Shown: positions 22,307 through 32,634 of the stretch, one piece after another
Numbering within the stretch: the stretch's first letter is position 1
How the letters are laid out: every line of letters starts with the position of its first letter
Assembly (NCBI RefSeq): GCF_019112545.1
Contig: NW_025064882.1
Location: forward strand, 1,874,928 to 1,938,927
Length of the DNA: 64,000 bases
Direction of reading: 5' to 3'
From: Guyanagaster necrorhizus
Lineage: Eukaryota > Basidiomycota > Agaricomycetes > Agaricales > Physalacriaceae
Translations under genes and position numbers: made by a program
The notes under the pieces: model-generated
Told to the model about the DNA's origin: nothing
What the model saw: the letters and a program-made list of their open reading frames with translations, nothing else
Database searches by the model: none

Positions 22307-24138
22307 ATGAGCGGTTGTGGGTAGAGTCTATATTTTCAGTATTCGGTTTCTAACTATATCTCTTCGACAGTTCGGTTTTTGAATCTTGTCCGTCCTTTCC
22401 TGCCCATCCTTCCAGAGGTCTCCTCGCCCGATCGCAAAGTATGTAGCCGGACGTGTTGTGGAAGTATGCAACTCATACTGTTTCCAGGTTCCATTCAACC
22501 AAAAAGTATTATGGACGGCTGTTAGTCTTTTAATTTTCTTGGTGTGCTCCCAAGTACCCCTCTATGGAATCATGTCGTCGGACTCATCGGACCCTCTGTA
22601 CTGGTTGCGAACCATCCTTGCCTCGAACCGTGGAACCTTAATGGAATTGGGCATCAGTCCTATCGTCACATCTGGAATGATCATGCAACTACTTGCCGGT
22701 GCGAACTTGATTGAGGTCGATTTCAGCTTGAAGGAGGATCGTGCTTTGTTTTCGGGCGCGCAGAAACGTGAGCGATCTAGTCCTTCTTCATCACTCCTGG
22801 CTGGAAGCGTGTTCATTTCTTTACTTAAATTTCTGTAGTTTTCGCTCTCATCATCTCGTTCGGCCAAGCGACCGTGCATGTTCTCACAGGTCTATACGGT
22901 CAACCAAAGGACCTCGGCGCAGGCGTCTGTCTTCTCCTCATGATCCAATTAGTTGTCGCTGCCCTCATTGTCATTCTCCTCGATGAGCTCTTACAAAAAG
23001 GCTACGGTCTTGGATCCGGTATCTCGCTCTTCATTGCCACCAACATCTGTGAATCTATCGTTTGGAAAGCCTTCTCGCCTACTACTGTCAACACGGGACG
23101 TGGCCCAGAATTTGAAGGTGCTATTGTCGCGCTGTTTCACCTTTTGTTCACCTGGAATGATAAGGGTCGTGCGCTGCGTGAGGCTTTCTGGAGAGATCGC
23201 CTCCCCAATGTTATGAACCTCATCGCCACCATTATTGTCTTCGCCGCTGTCATTTATCTTCAAGGTTTCAGGATTGAAATTCCTGTCAAGAGCAACCGAT
23301 TCCGCGGTCAACGTGGCTCCTATCCCGTTAAATTATTTTACACTTCAAACATGCCTATCATGTTGGAGTCCGCGTTGACGTCAAATGTCTTCATCATCTC
23401 GCAGATGCTCGCCTCTAGGTTCCCTAGTAACTTCTTCGTAAAGCTTTTGGGTGTTTGGGAGGTTTGTAGTTCATAATATACCATGACCTCATTTTCAATA
23501 CTGATTGGCGCGTCTTAGCCCCTGGAAAACTCACCTCAACTTGCAGCCACCTCCGGCATCGCGTATTACATGTCCCCGCCTCATGACTTGAAAGAGGCTA
23601 TCCTCGATCCTATCCATACCGCCGTCTACATCACCTTCATGCTTTCTGCCTGTGCGCTGTTCTCCAAGACATGGATAGAAGTATCCGGCTCCGGGCCCCG
23701 AGATGTCGCCAAACAGCTCAAGGATCAACAAATGGTTAGATAGTCTTTCTCTAAATTCCCATTTCTCATAACTCATGCCGTATCTTCTTAGGTTATGGCT
23801 GGTCACCGAGAGGGCTCTATGTACAAGGAGCTGAAACGTGTCATCCCCACCGCCGCTGCATTCGGTGGCGCTATTCTTGGTCTTCTATCTGTTGCTGCCG
23901 ATTTAATGGGTGCGATTGGAAGTGGAACTGGTATTCTGATGGCCGTCACCATTATCTATAGCTGTGAGCCGTTGTTTTCGCAATCGTAGCTATTCATTTG
24001 CTAATAATGCACATGCTTTTTTAGACTGGGAGACAGGTATGAGGGTAAGCAGTTGGTTGTTTCGGGTTTGTTCGAAATCTAACTTACTTTTAGGAATCCG
24101 GAGGCCCGGAAATGGCTGCTCTCGGAGATCTGCTGTAA
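22307..24138 (+). CDS. SEC61: Sec61 alpha, protein translocon channel
   Basis: Core subunit of the ER protein-conducting channel. Eight exons (22307-22313, 22371-22438, 22488-22767, 22839-23461, 23519-23734, 23792-23963, 24025-24044, 24094-24138) sum to 1431 nt, giving 476 residues, the usual length for the family. The first exon has only 7 nt (ATG AGC G). Typical Sec61/SecY features are visible: [11 protein letters not shown] at the N-terminus, [34 protein letters not shown], the helix with [40 protein letters not shown] and the C-terminal [20 protein letters not shown]. About ten transmembrane helices are expected. This is a housekeeping gene with no sign of anomaly. Its 3' end converges on the desaturase gene, leaving about 520 bp between stops. 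Confidence 0.97.
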
Positions 24139-24659
24139 TTTTATCGTAGTAGTGAATGGAGTAAAAATGAGAATGGGCGCTCCTACAGAAAGTTCGTTAT
24201 TACCCGGGCGTGGAACTTGGTCTTTTACGGGCGTTTCCTTTGTAAAATTGCGTGATTTCTGACCACAGACTGATGACCTAATACTTTGTCATGTCATTGA
24301 GATCATCAGTTGCTCGCATGAGTTTCTCGTGTTTCCACTGAAAAGACGGGTGTCGAATAACATGAGGAACCTTGGCATTCAATTGTAGACAGCGGAGACT
24401 TGGAGAGCAGTTATTGGCTGCCCCAAGTCATTAGTGTTGTAAGATCACTTGGTGTCACTGTACGGATTCAATAGACAATCAACATAGGTCTTTCGGCCTT
24501 GCTTTTGTGGCGGAGCTAATTTCAGAGCTGTTTTTGCCGCGACGCTTTAGATAACGCGTTCTAGTGCCCTGACTTCAACTTCAAGAGAGCGTAATGGATA
24601 AGAAAAAGACTTCCATTGCACATCAGCATGTCAGCTGTAGCATTTCAAGTAGCATCATA
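24139..24659. other. convergent intergenic region
   Basis: Shared 3' flank between the convergent Sec61 and desaturase genes. No coding sequence is supported; presumably it holds both polyadenylation regions. Confidence 0.4.
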
Positions 24660-26569
24660 TTAGGAGAACTCGACTGCAGGCTCGCTTACAGCTTCTCCAT
24701 ATTGGTTTTTGAAGAATAAAATATCACCATCATCCTCAACGAATGTGCATTGAGTAAATGATCTCCATAAAGCGAACAGTACACCCTGCTCATCGTCAGA
24801 TCGATAATTCAGTAGGCTCAACTATGCCACTGACCGTAGAGTCGTAGTTGTAATACTCGCCGAGTACGGGCTTGATTGCTTCCGTCACTTCAGGAAGGTT
24901 ATCTAGATTAAGGATTCTAAGTTGAAGAAGGAAACGTCGGAATACAGATAAACTCACAGAAGGGTACACTAACAAAGAAGTGGTGGGCCAAGTGGTTGGT
25001 GCTAATCTATATCGGGCTGTGAGCGCGAGTAGACCATAGCCTCATACAAGACCGCACATTATGAAGGAGAATTCTGCCAACCCATCCGAACAAGGGGCGA
25101 TCTACCGTTGCCAAGGCACCGCGAGCGAACGTCCATTGATCCTGAGACGAATTAGCGAGGGAAATGAAAAAGGCTGATTGGCACTCACGCCTCGATAATA
25201 TGGAATCGTGGGATCGCTATGCTGCAGATATGTGAACATGACCATCCTGGTGAGACGAGTAATTAGGAAACCGAGCAGCCTAATTTCGATGATAATATAC
25301 CAGTTATGTTGGAACTGCTCAACCATCGGAATCAGCGCATGCAAATATGTCGAGATGATTGCTTACAAGCCAAGGCACAAAATAAAATTTAACGACAGAT
25401 GTCCAACCAAATGTGTAGGTCAACCATGTTAAAATAGACAACATGGTACCAATGGCGATGTTTGACACGATGATCGATCGGCCTTCTCGTCATCAGTGGG
25501 AGACAGGACAGAGGCGGAATCCAACTTACGTTGTTCGGGTTTGAATAACAGGGACGAAGGTTTATAATGCTACAAGCCGCATTTTAGTTTTGCCACAGAG
25601 GAAGACAATATAGACTTGCACTTGTCCACGCCGGATATTTCGCGTTGCCTTTCCGATTATGTCTACAAAGTTTATGTTTTGATGGGAGGATGTAAAATGT
25701 CACAATTCCTCACAAAAGATATAGTTGAAATCCACTAAAGACTGGTTCAGCGCGACGCCGGTCGGATAGGACAGATGACAGCTCACAAGAATTGGCGCAC
25801 AAATAGCTTGAAGAGTGTGAAAGCCGGTGTCTCTTCCAGTATCTCGGTGTAGTCCATTCGGACGGCCACTTTTCCATCCAGAAGTTTAAAATCTTTGCGC
25901 GTAGGTGGCATGTAAGTCTCGTCACGGTCCATATGGTTAGTCCCTTTCTAAAGGCAGTGTGAGATCATACGAGCGGGAAACAAGCGATGAGTAATGCCTA
26001 CATGGTGCGAACGGTGCGTTGCACGCCACGCGTAGTAGGGAGTCAATACAACCGTATGGAGCACTATACCGACAATGGAATTCACGATACGATATGAGGA
26101 AATGGCATCATGGCCAGCCTGATGATTAAGCCTATAAGAGATAGAGCAAGGCAGGTTGTGATGCGCCACGTACTTCATGCCCTACAAGATAGTATGAGAG
26201 CACAATTCAGTGACGAACGAGTGGTATGAGATTACCAAGACACCAAATACCCGCGAAAGCAAAGCCTTGCCATGCCCAAAACGTGAGCCAGAGGAAGGCA
26301 GATACGAGACTATGAAGGGGTCTGTCATCAGATCCGCCAACTAGGAATTGGGAGATGACATCGATTCTAGTGGCAAAGAGATGAAAGGAGTAGGTTATGG
26401 CCAGATGCTTGAACACATAGAACAGTCCCCAGAATGTAGAACGTTCGAAAAGATGTTTTGGTACCGCGTCGCGGACATCCTTGAGAGTCACATTCGGGGG
26501 GGTGAAGATGGACCTCTTCCTGCGAGCCTCGTATTCAGGACCGTCCTGGAAGATCTGATACCAAGGCAT
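24660..26569 (-). CDS. delta-12 (oleate) fatty acid desaturase
   Basis: Membrane desaturase of the FAD2/Ole12 type, which inserts the second double bond into oleoyl chains in the ER. At least eleven exons join in frame. All three histidine boxes are present: HEAGH, HRSHH (within YYAWRATHRSHHKGTNH) and HLAHH (within STNHLAHHFFVSVPFYN). The first box is built across an 8-nt exon (26174-26181) carrying only GGCATGAA. One intron (25570-25619) has a GC donor (GCAAGT) that restores YPAWTSHYKPSSLLFKPEQR. I prefer the start at 26569 (MPWYQIFQDGPEYEARRK), which matches the family N-terminus. It has an AT-rich TATATATATGA about 55 bp upstream. A longer open frame to 26755 exists but looks like leader sequence. 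The C-terminus ends EAVSEPAVEFS. Confidence 0.93.
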
Positions 26570-26617
26570 GGTAGCTGGAAAGACGGAGCGGTGAATGGGT
26601 AAAGATGAAGCCTGCTT

Positions 26618-26631
26618 GTCATATATATATA
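26618..26631 (-). promoter_or_regulatory. TATA-like element of desaturase gene
   Basis: An alternating TA run on the minus strand lies about 50-60 bp upstream of the preferred desaturase ATG at 26569. It supports that start over the upstream in-frame ATG at 26755. Confidence 0.4.
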
Positions 26632-27574
26632 GGCCTGGGCAATAATTGATTAAACTTGGATTGGGAATCATTAAAGACTCGGATCGTCCGTCGAGCGTTA
26701 GGTAAAGAACAGAGCATGGTCCGGCCATGAAGGACATGTCGTCGGAATTATCCATTATGATATGATCGGCGAAGGACCACTCCCATTCCGCCTATCAATT
26801 CGACCAACGACGAACATTAATTTCGGATTAGACTGCATGGTCAGCATGGCCTTCAGGCCCCAGGGAGCTGGAATGATACCATCGATAAAGGTTGCATTTT
26901 CCCCAACAATGTGATATAAGTCGGCATCATAAGGAATGGTAAGCAGGCGACAAGTTGGTCTAAGATTCAGTGGATCTCGGATGACAGAATGTCAACGCCA
27001 CATAGACTTTTCCTAGCGTTCGGCCATGCGGCCCGGTCATCATTCAGGCGGAGACCGAAAAACGTTTACCAATGCGGCGACACCCGACGTCGGGAACACC
27101 ACCATCACCAGAGAGTTATGTTCCTACCATGGTGACCCTGATAGGTATTGAAGGCAAGGTTGCAGTGCTTTTCTGCCTTTTTCTGTCCCTTTACATGTTT
27201 CATGGATTCTTCATAACCCCCGTTTTTGACGCGCAGCGATGCTATGATTGGTAAGGGCCGGTCGGCAATTTGGCCGCTGCACTCAAGCTGAACCCATTTG
27301 GTCTCGACTCAGATACTAGCCCATAGCTCACTAGACAAGGTACACTATTGTCAGACTTATTCAATTGAAACCGTAGGGTGTATATGTTAGCTAAACGATT
27401 TGTTTTGGCCAAATTGCGGAACTGAATACCAAGTTACTATTCGTTTCTTGGGTTCTCCATTTCATCTTGCATGGCCGATGTACATCCCTTTCTCGCGACA
27501 TCAAATCTCCGGCTAACACTTTCTCATAGAACCAACCATCGGTAACATACCGTAACTCCTCGAATTTTAGTGTT
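26632..27574. other. intergenic
   Basis: Upstream flank of the desaturase and 3' flank of the sedolisin relic. A short plus-strand open frame at 27072-27254 has a hydrophobic stretch but no recognisable family. Confidence 0.3.
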
Positions 27575-29667
27575 CCTAGACCGGCTCGTTACAGAATTCC
27601 AGCCTGCCAGGGAATCAAATCCCGGTGTTCCATACCCTTGATTGCCGCCCACGGTTACATGATACAGCTACAACGGTGATTCAGCATCTCTTCTTAGTAT
27701 CTGGCCTCATGCTGACGCTTACCGCAGGATTGATGAATGAAACGCTCACTTTACCCTCCGCAATACGCGCATCGTTGATTAGTGTCAAGATAGCTCCAAC
27801 AATTGGTGTCGAGGCCGATGTCCCGTAGACCAGAGCGGCCCTACTGTCAATTATGACGATACATTTCACTCTAGTGCTCATGAGCTAAAGAAAAAGGAGT
27901 TTAAAGAGGCGGCGACCCTACCAATTCACAGAGATGTCCGGGATCCCTTTCCGATGAAAAGAATGAATACATTAAAGGTTCATGGGTAGCACTAGAACTT
28001 GTCTTGGCCGTGTTACATCTACATCTGCTTCCATCATATCTCACAGATGTGGTATATTCAGCCTTGTGAAGCTTAACAACATCTTATGCTGGCACCTTCA
28101 TTCGAGAGCGGTCTCCGCTGAAAATGACTTCTTCGCAGGCAGATTCTTCCTAATGCTTGAATTATAGATGGCTTCACTTCCCGTAGGAAACGGAACGACG
28201 GAATAGATCCTTCCCTGGGGTAGTCTTGTTCCGTACCAATCTTTCAATATCGTTGCTACTTGTACCTGAGGCACTGAAGCTTACCTTTGTCATTCAAGCA
28301 TAGCCAAGTGTCCGCTATTTTCCAAGCCAAGAAGAACGGCGAATATACTTGCGAGTCCCCTACCGGCAACAGCAGTCTCCCCCACAGTCCCGACGAAGAG
28401 GACCGATACTCTCATCAGCCCTATTTTGCACTACCACCGTTCTCACTGTCTGGAGGGCCTAGCTGTTATTTCATTCTGACTGTCGTATCCTCCGGGACGC
28501 TAATGGGGTCATCACTACCACAGCAGATGCATTGGGCACGTCGAGCAGATTTGAATGATTCGCCTACCTTGCAACGTCAAATGCAACACCGCAAAGTAGG
28601 GGTGGATTCACTTTGACGAGATCACCGACCTGGAATAATTCCACATGCTACTTGCTTGTCATAAGCTCTATCGCATCCTGGGGGACCAGGTTTGATTCCC
28701 ACTTTGCATCGAACCCGCGTTGGTCCGTTTGAATAAAGTCTATCTTGCATTAGTCCGGGGAAAGGTGGAGAACTTTGAATGCAAACATCGGGTACTCGTT
28801 AGTTCTGATGCCTTTCCTGGTTAGAAGCCTCTGTCGACGGGAAAAAATTGCAAAAAAAAAGTGTCGAGGTCGCTCTGGATGTAGGTTGAGAGATGTATTC
28901 CACTTCGCACCGACTTTAGTCCTAATTCAGAATTTGTGAAGCTGTTCTTTTCGGGGACAGCGGGAATATCAACAATCCCCTAGAGCGACCGAAGACATGC
29001 CGGTGTAGTGTGCGCTGCACAATCTCCGAGCTGTGACAGGACTGTCTACACTGGCCTTGCCAACATATTTCATTGTTAGCATCGGGACGGCGTTGGTGTT
29101 CGCTTTGCAGAGGCGTCATCAAGACAACCGACATAGGGTGCGACGTACAAAGGGAGGGAATAGTCCGGTTTGCTTCACAATTTTAACTCGACATCACTGG
29201 CAGAAGGGGAAATTTGGCCTACCAACGTGATCGCCTCGGCTATCACTCAGGTTTCTATACCCAGAACTTGCATATCTCGTCAAGAGTGTCCCGTACGCCG
29301 ACCTAGGGCCCTCCCCGCACGGCTGCAACGTGAGAACTTGAATCGTCTATTCCCACTCGAGTTGAGACCCTTGGCGATTTCCTGAATATCGGCGCTATAA
29401 AATGTCTGCCGAACGCTGCCTATCGGGAGTCGGGGTCTGAAATGTTCAAGAGTCCAGATGGAAGCCGGCGCGACATCTGGTGGCTGATATGCAAAGGAAA
29501 GAGCTTATCTGGTGAAGTTTGGTGCGATTTAGCGTAACCTACTGGCGGTGGTAAAGTTTTTTGTGGACATTATGGACCATCGTGCTGGCGAAGACTGATG
29601 AGATCTCACCCAAGAGTGCGACCAAACTAGCTGGAAAACGCGTCGCGAATGTCTTCGGTGCCAGCAT
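27575..29667 (-). pseudogene. sedolisin (S53 tripeptidyl-peptidase) pseudogene
   Basis: Relic of a secreted serine-carboxyl peptidase, read from 29667 down. A start with a signal-like leader (MLAPKTFATRF...SSVFAS) is still visible, followed by prodomain remnants: LLNISDPDSR then a stop near 29420, SADIQEIAKGLNSSGN in a different frame, and TLHRHVFGRSRG near 29000. Catalytic-domain remnants are VSVLF near 28400, GIPDIS at about 27930-27950, the intact serine motif GTSASTP at 27801-27821 followed by LTLINDARIAEGK and FINPAV, and a C-terminal GFDSLAGWNSVT near 27600. The pieces lie in the right order and spacing but need several frame changes and cross stop codons. The gene is dead, and the coding order shows it was once complete. 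I did not reconstruct the protein. Confidence 0.8.
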
Positions 29668-30313
29668 AGAGCTCTGCCTCTTTTTTTCTCTGCTTCGACT
29701 TCATTGTCATGGATCCAGGAGTGAAGTAGCTGGAGTCGCTGCTGCCTTTACCTAAAAACAAGGATCAGTACATACCTCGTGGGTACTGGAGTAGTCGGAA
29801 GACCTTATTTGCCCGCCTTCTTTTCACTTTCCTGTTCTCTGGCTTTCGGTTAATATGCATGATCCTATCTCGTTTCCGCTCGCATATTTTTTTGGTAAGG
29901 GATGTAGCACGCATATCGAACACAACCAAGAAGTTGACTTCCTTATATTAGGCGCATTTCCAGGACCTCTTTCCTGTAATCGCGCCGAGACAAGTTGTTA
30001 GCTACAAGTCCAAAAAATGTGCATATGCTTATCTTCTGATTAGATCGTTCGAACGCTATCAAGCGTTGACTTATTCTTATTTTCCGCATTATTCCCGATG
30101 GCTAAGGTCTTCAATCAATAAATGAGTAAAACTTCTTTTTTCGACTGAAGAAATGCTTGCAGATCTGTCAAAAGCCGTTACGCGTGTGATCTCTTCCGCC
30201 CAAAATCCGACGCAACGTTCAAGAACTCGTATAAGACCCATTCACTGTAAATTGCTAAGCTGAGGTCGCGCTGAATCTCGTTCACTCTTTGCCCATCACA
30301 CTTTTTCACCAAA
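29668..30313. other. intergenic
   Basis: Between the sedolisin relic and the histidine-phosphatase-like gene. No gene, RNA or repeat is recognised. Confidence 0.4.
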
Positions 30314-31226
30314 ATGCTGGCTCTTTCTAAGACATTCGTGCTCCTCCTTCTCGCTGCATCTGCACTTGCAATCACGAACATGGTCTACATAATTACCAAT
30401 GCGGAAACACCATCTCTTCATCGTCCGGGTTTGACGCCTATTGGACATCACAGAGCTGGTCACTGCATCCCAGAGGTTGGCATTTCACATCGTGGTTATT
30501 TCGAGAAACTAAGATGATGCAGGTTTTTGGAAACCTCAGCTTAGGCCTCATTGCATCATGCACCCCAAACAGTGATACGGGTACCTGCGTTCCCGCCGTG
30601 GCAACTGCAGCACCCCTCGCAAATAGTCTTGGAATGGAGATTGATACTTCCTGGTAGGCTCCACCTATAACTCAACCTCACATCCGAGTCGCCATTTTTA
30701 ATGTCATTCTTAGTGGAACTGGAGAAGAATCAGACGATGACTGTGTGCACAACCTTTTGCATGCGTACGCGAAAACTAGTTCAGCGCCTATTCTCATAGT
30801 TTGGGTCCGTACATCGTATGGTTTCCTGGCCCAGGATGTCTGCTTACTGCTAACAGGATGCCGCTGCTATGGATGATCTCCTCGAAAATCTCGGCATGGA
30901 ACTTCCTGATGCTGACAACGAGGACGATGAGGAAGGCCAGGAGGAAGAGGTAGTCGGAACACAGTAAGATTAGAGGACTTCTCCTTGGTTTCTGGTTCCT
31001 AATTCTATGCTCTAGTCCGGATACAATTTTGACGAAAATGAAGGGATCCAAGCTGGTAGAATCTTCCATGAATTGTACCGGAATTGACGGCATTGCTGAC
31101 GGCTCTGACACAATTGTGTATACACCATCTCATTCACGACGCCGTCCTTCACTTCACCGTCGGCGTTTCTCTTTGAGAGCCTCTGAGACTGTCAGGACAC
31201 ATTGGGACTTGGGACGCTCTATTTGA
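30314..31226 (+). CDS. secreted histidine-phosphatase-like protein, RHG motif absent
   Basis: Five exons (30314-30475, 30523-30653, 30714-30804, 30857-30963, 31016-31226) give 233 residues. A signal peptide (MLALSKTFVLLLLAASALA) precedes the first strand. The fold resembles phosphoglycerate-mutase-like proteins: the opening VYIITNAETPSLHRPGLTPIG aligns with the usual x-RHGE-x-P...GLSxxG. After it come VFGNLSLGLIASCTP, AVATAAPLANSLGMEIDTS and SAPILIVWD. The catalytic Arg-His-Gly is replaced by Thr-Asn-Ala, so phosphatase activity of the normal type is not expected. An acidic stretch (DADNEDDEEGQEEE) precedes HPDTILTKMKGSK, and the C-terminus is Arg-rich. I believe related fungal proteins share the TNAE form, but this is from memory and not verified. 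Confidence 0.7.
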
Positions 31227-31288
31227 ATAGCATAATAGGTATTTAATAGATTATTTAAATGAATCGGCACCATTTGATATATCGTAAC
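31227..31288. other. short spacer before solo LTR
   Basis: 3' flank of the preceding gene; the last five bases (GTAAC, 31284-31288) are the left target-site duplicate of the solo LTR. Confidence 0.6.
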
Positions 31289-31504
31289 TGTTGGGATTTT
31301 GCCGGAAAGTTCTAGAAAGGGAAATCCGGCATCATGCCGAGAGTTGATGAGTAAGCTCGAGAGAAAGAGAAAGTTGTAGTAAATTCTAGATATAAGCCTG
31401 GAGAGTATAAATACAAGCTCTGTAGGAGCTGTAGAATAAGAAGTTCATTCTATCTGGCCTTACCAGCCTGGAGCTATCCTGCGCAACACCCAGGATTTCC
31501 AACA
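31289..31504. mobile_element. solo LTR with 5-bp target-site duplication
   Basis: 216-bp element beginning TGTTGG and ending CCAACA, a perfect 6-bp terminal inverted repeat with the TG...CA ends of LTRs. It is flanked on both sides by the identical pentamer GTAAC (31284-31288 and 31505-31509). Inside is a promoter-like TATAAATA at 31406-31413, so the element probably reads in the plus direction. No internal coding region, primer-binding site or second LTR follows, so this is a solo LTR left by recombination. The perfect duplication suggests a fairly recent insertion. Gypsy or Copia origin cannot be told. Confidence 0.88.
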
Positions 31505-31509
31505 GTAAC

Positions 31510-32634
31510 TTTATTGGACTGTCCTCTACTATCGTGCAAAGGACCTGAGCTGACTCGGCCTATATGTCCGACACGGAAGTGGCGTGGCCTGACAACAAAC
31601 ATCAACAACGCGGTCGCGTCTTTTAAAGGGGCCGCTTGACATGTTTACACTTACTACCGTGATATTTCACTGATTTTTTTTTCTTACTTCGTCGCTCAAT
31701 CTGCACTGCCGAAATGTTTCCCGGAGGCTTTGGCTACTTGTATGATGACATTTTTGGCCCTTCAAGAGGCTATAGATACTTTGGCAGTGGATTAGGGGAC
31801 TCTGTAGACCGTCACAGTTTCGCGGCCGGCTCGCAGCGAGCCCTTCGTGACTACGAGAATGTAATGAACTTCTGCCATCTGTAAAATTGATTATCTGTCG
31901 ACAACAGCAAGGGTGCGGTCACGGAAGAGATCGTTAAATTCTAAGAGTGTACTCAGTTCTTCGCTTTAGCACTACCCATCGGAAGCTGACCAGAGAAGGA
32001 CTGGACTGGATTAATAAGAATCGGCGTTCCGTATATCTTGTGCAATCCCCATAGTTCTTTCTTCTGTTCAACGGATATTAGTTGATGCAATTTTCGTCCA
32101 TCGAAGTCACTCAAGGTGCGCAACAGGTGTATTTGCAAAAACTCCCCGAACTTGGGATTGATTTCGTTTACTGCCGCCGCCACCTCTTCTACTCAGACTT
32201 CTGTTCCCTTACAGAACATGGTCAACAAGAAAAGAGGCTCTGACGAGGTGGCCCTGACTACTTCTGTTTCCACCAAGAAGGTCAAAGTTAAATAATTCCA
32301 CGATCGCCACGGTTTTCCTTAAGTTACTTAGTGTTAGTTCCTACTTTCTTCGCATCATATTCTTTATGGGTCTATAGTCTTTTTAGTTTATAATCTTTTG
32401 TATTCTCGTATGTGCACTTTACAGTGGATCAAAGTGACCGTTTATATACTCACTACCCCAGTCGGTACTCATATCATTCACCCTGCGAATCTAAACTCCG
32501 GGGAGGAAGGGATGCGAAATAGTGGGTCACTGAATTTGTCATGATAATGTCGTTAAATCTGTGAGTTATCAAAGTTCCCCACATGATGTGCTAGTAAGGA
32601 GTTAACTATATACTGTTCCTTGTGTTTGCCCCTA
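31510..32634. other. unassigned region with small open frames
   Basis: A plus-strand open frame starts at 31714 (MFPGGFGYLYDDIFGP...) and may run into a splice donor after RALRDYEN. A minus-strand frame at 32183-31953 encodes 76 residues with a protein-like composition (for example GEFLQIHLLRTLSDFDGRK). A plus-strand frame ending at 32295 is Lys-rich (VSTKKVKVK). None is recognised and no complete gene can be assembled. Confidence 0.25.

Noticed and set aside
26570..26755. N-terminal extension of the desaturase
   Set aside because: The extra 62 residues do not resemble family N-termini, and a TATA-like run lies within them.
27600..27625. B-box-like GGATTTGATTCC on the minus strand
   Set aside because: No A-box at the right distance; the sequence is explained as the C-terminal segment of the sedolisin relic.
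28685..28710. B-box-like GGTTTGATTCCC on the plus strand
   Set aside because: No upstream A-box or acceptor pairing; lies within the sedolisin relic.
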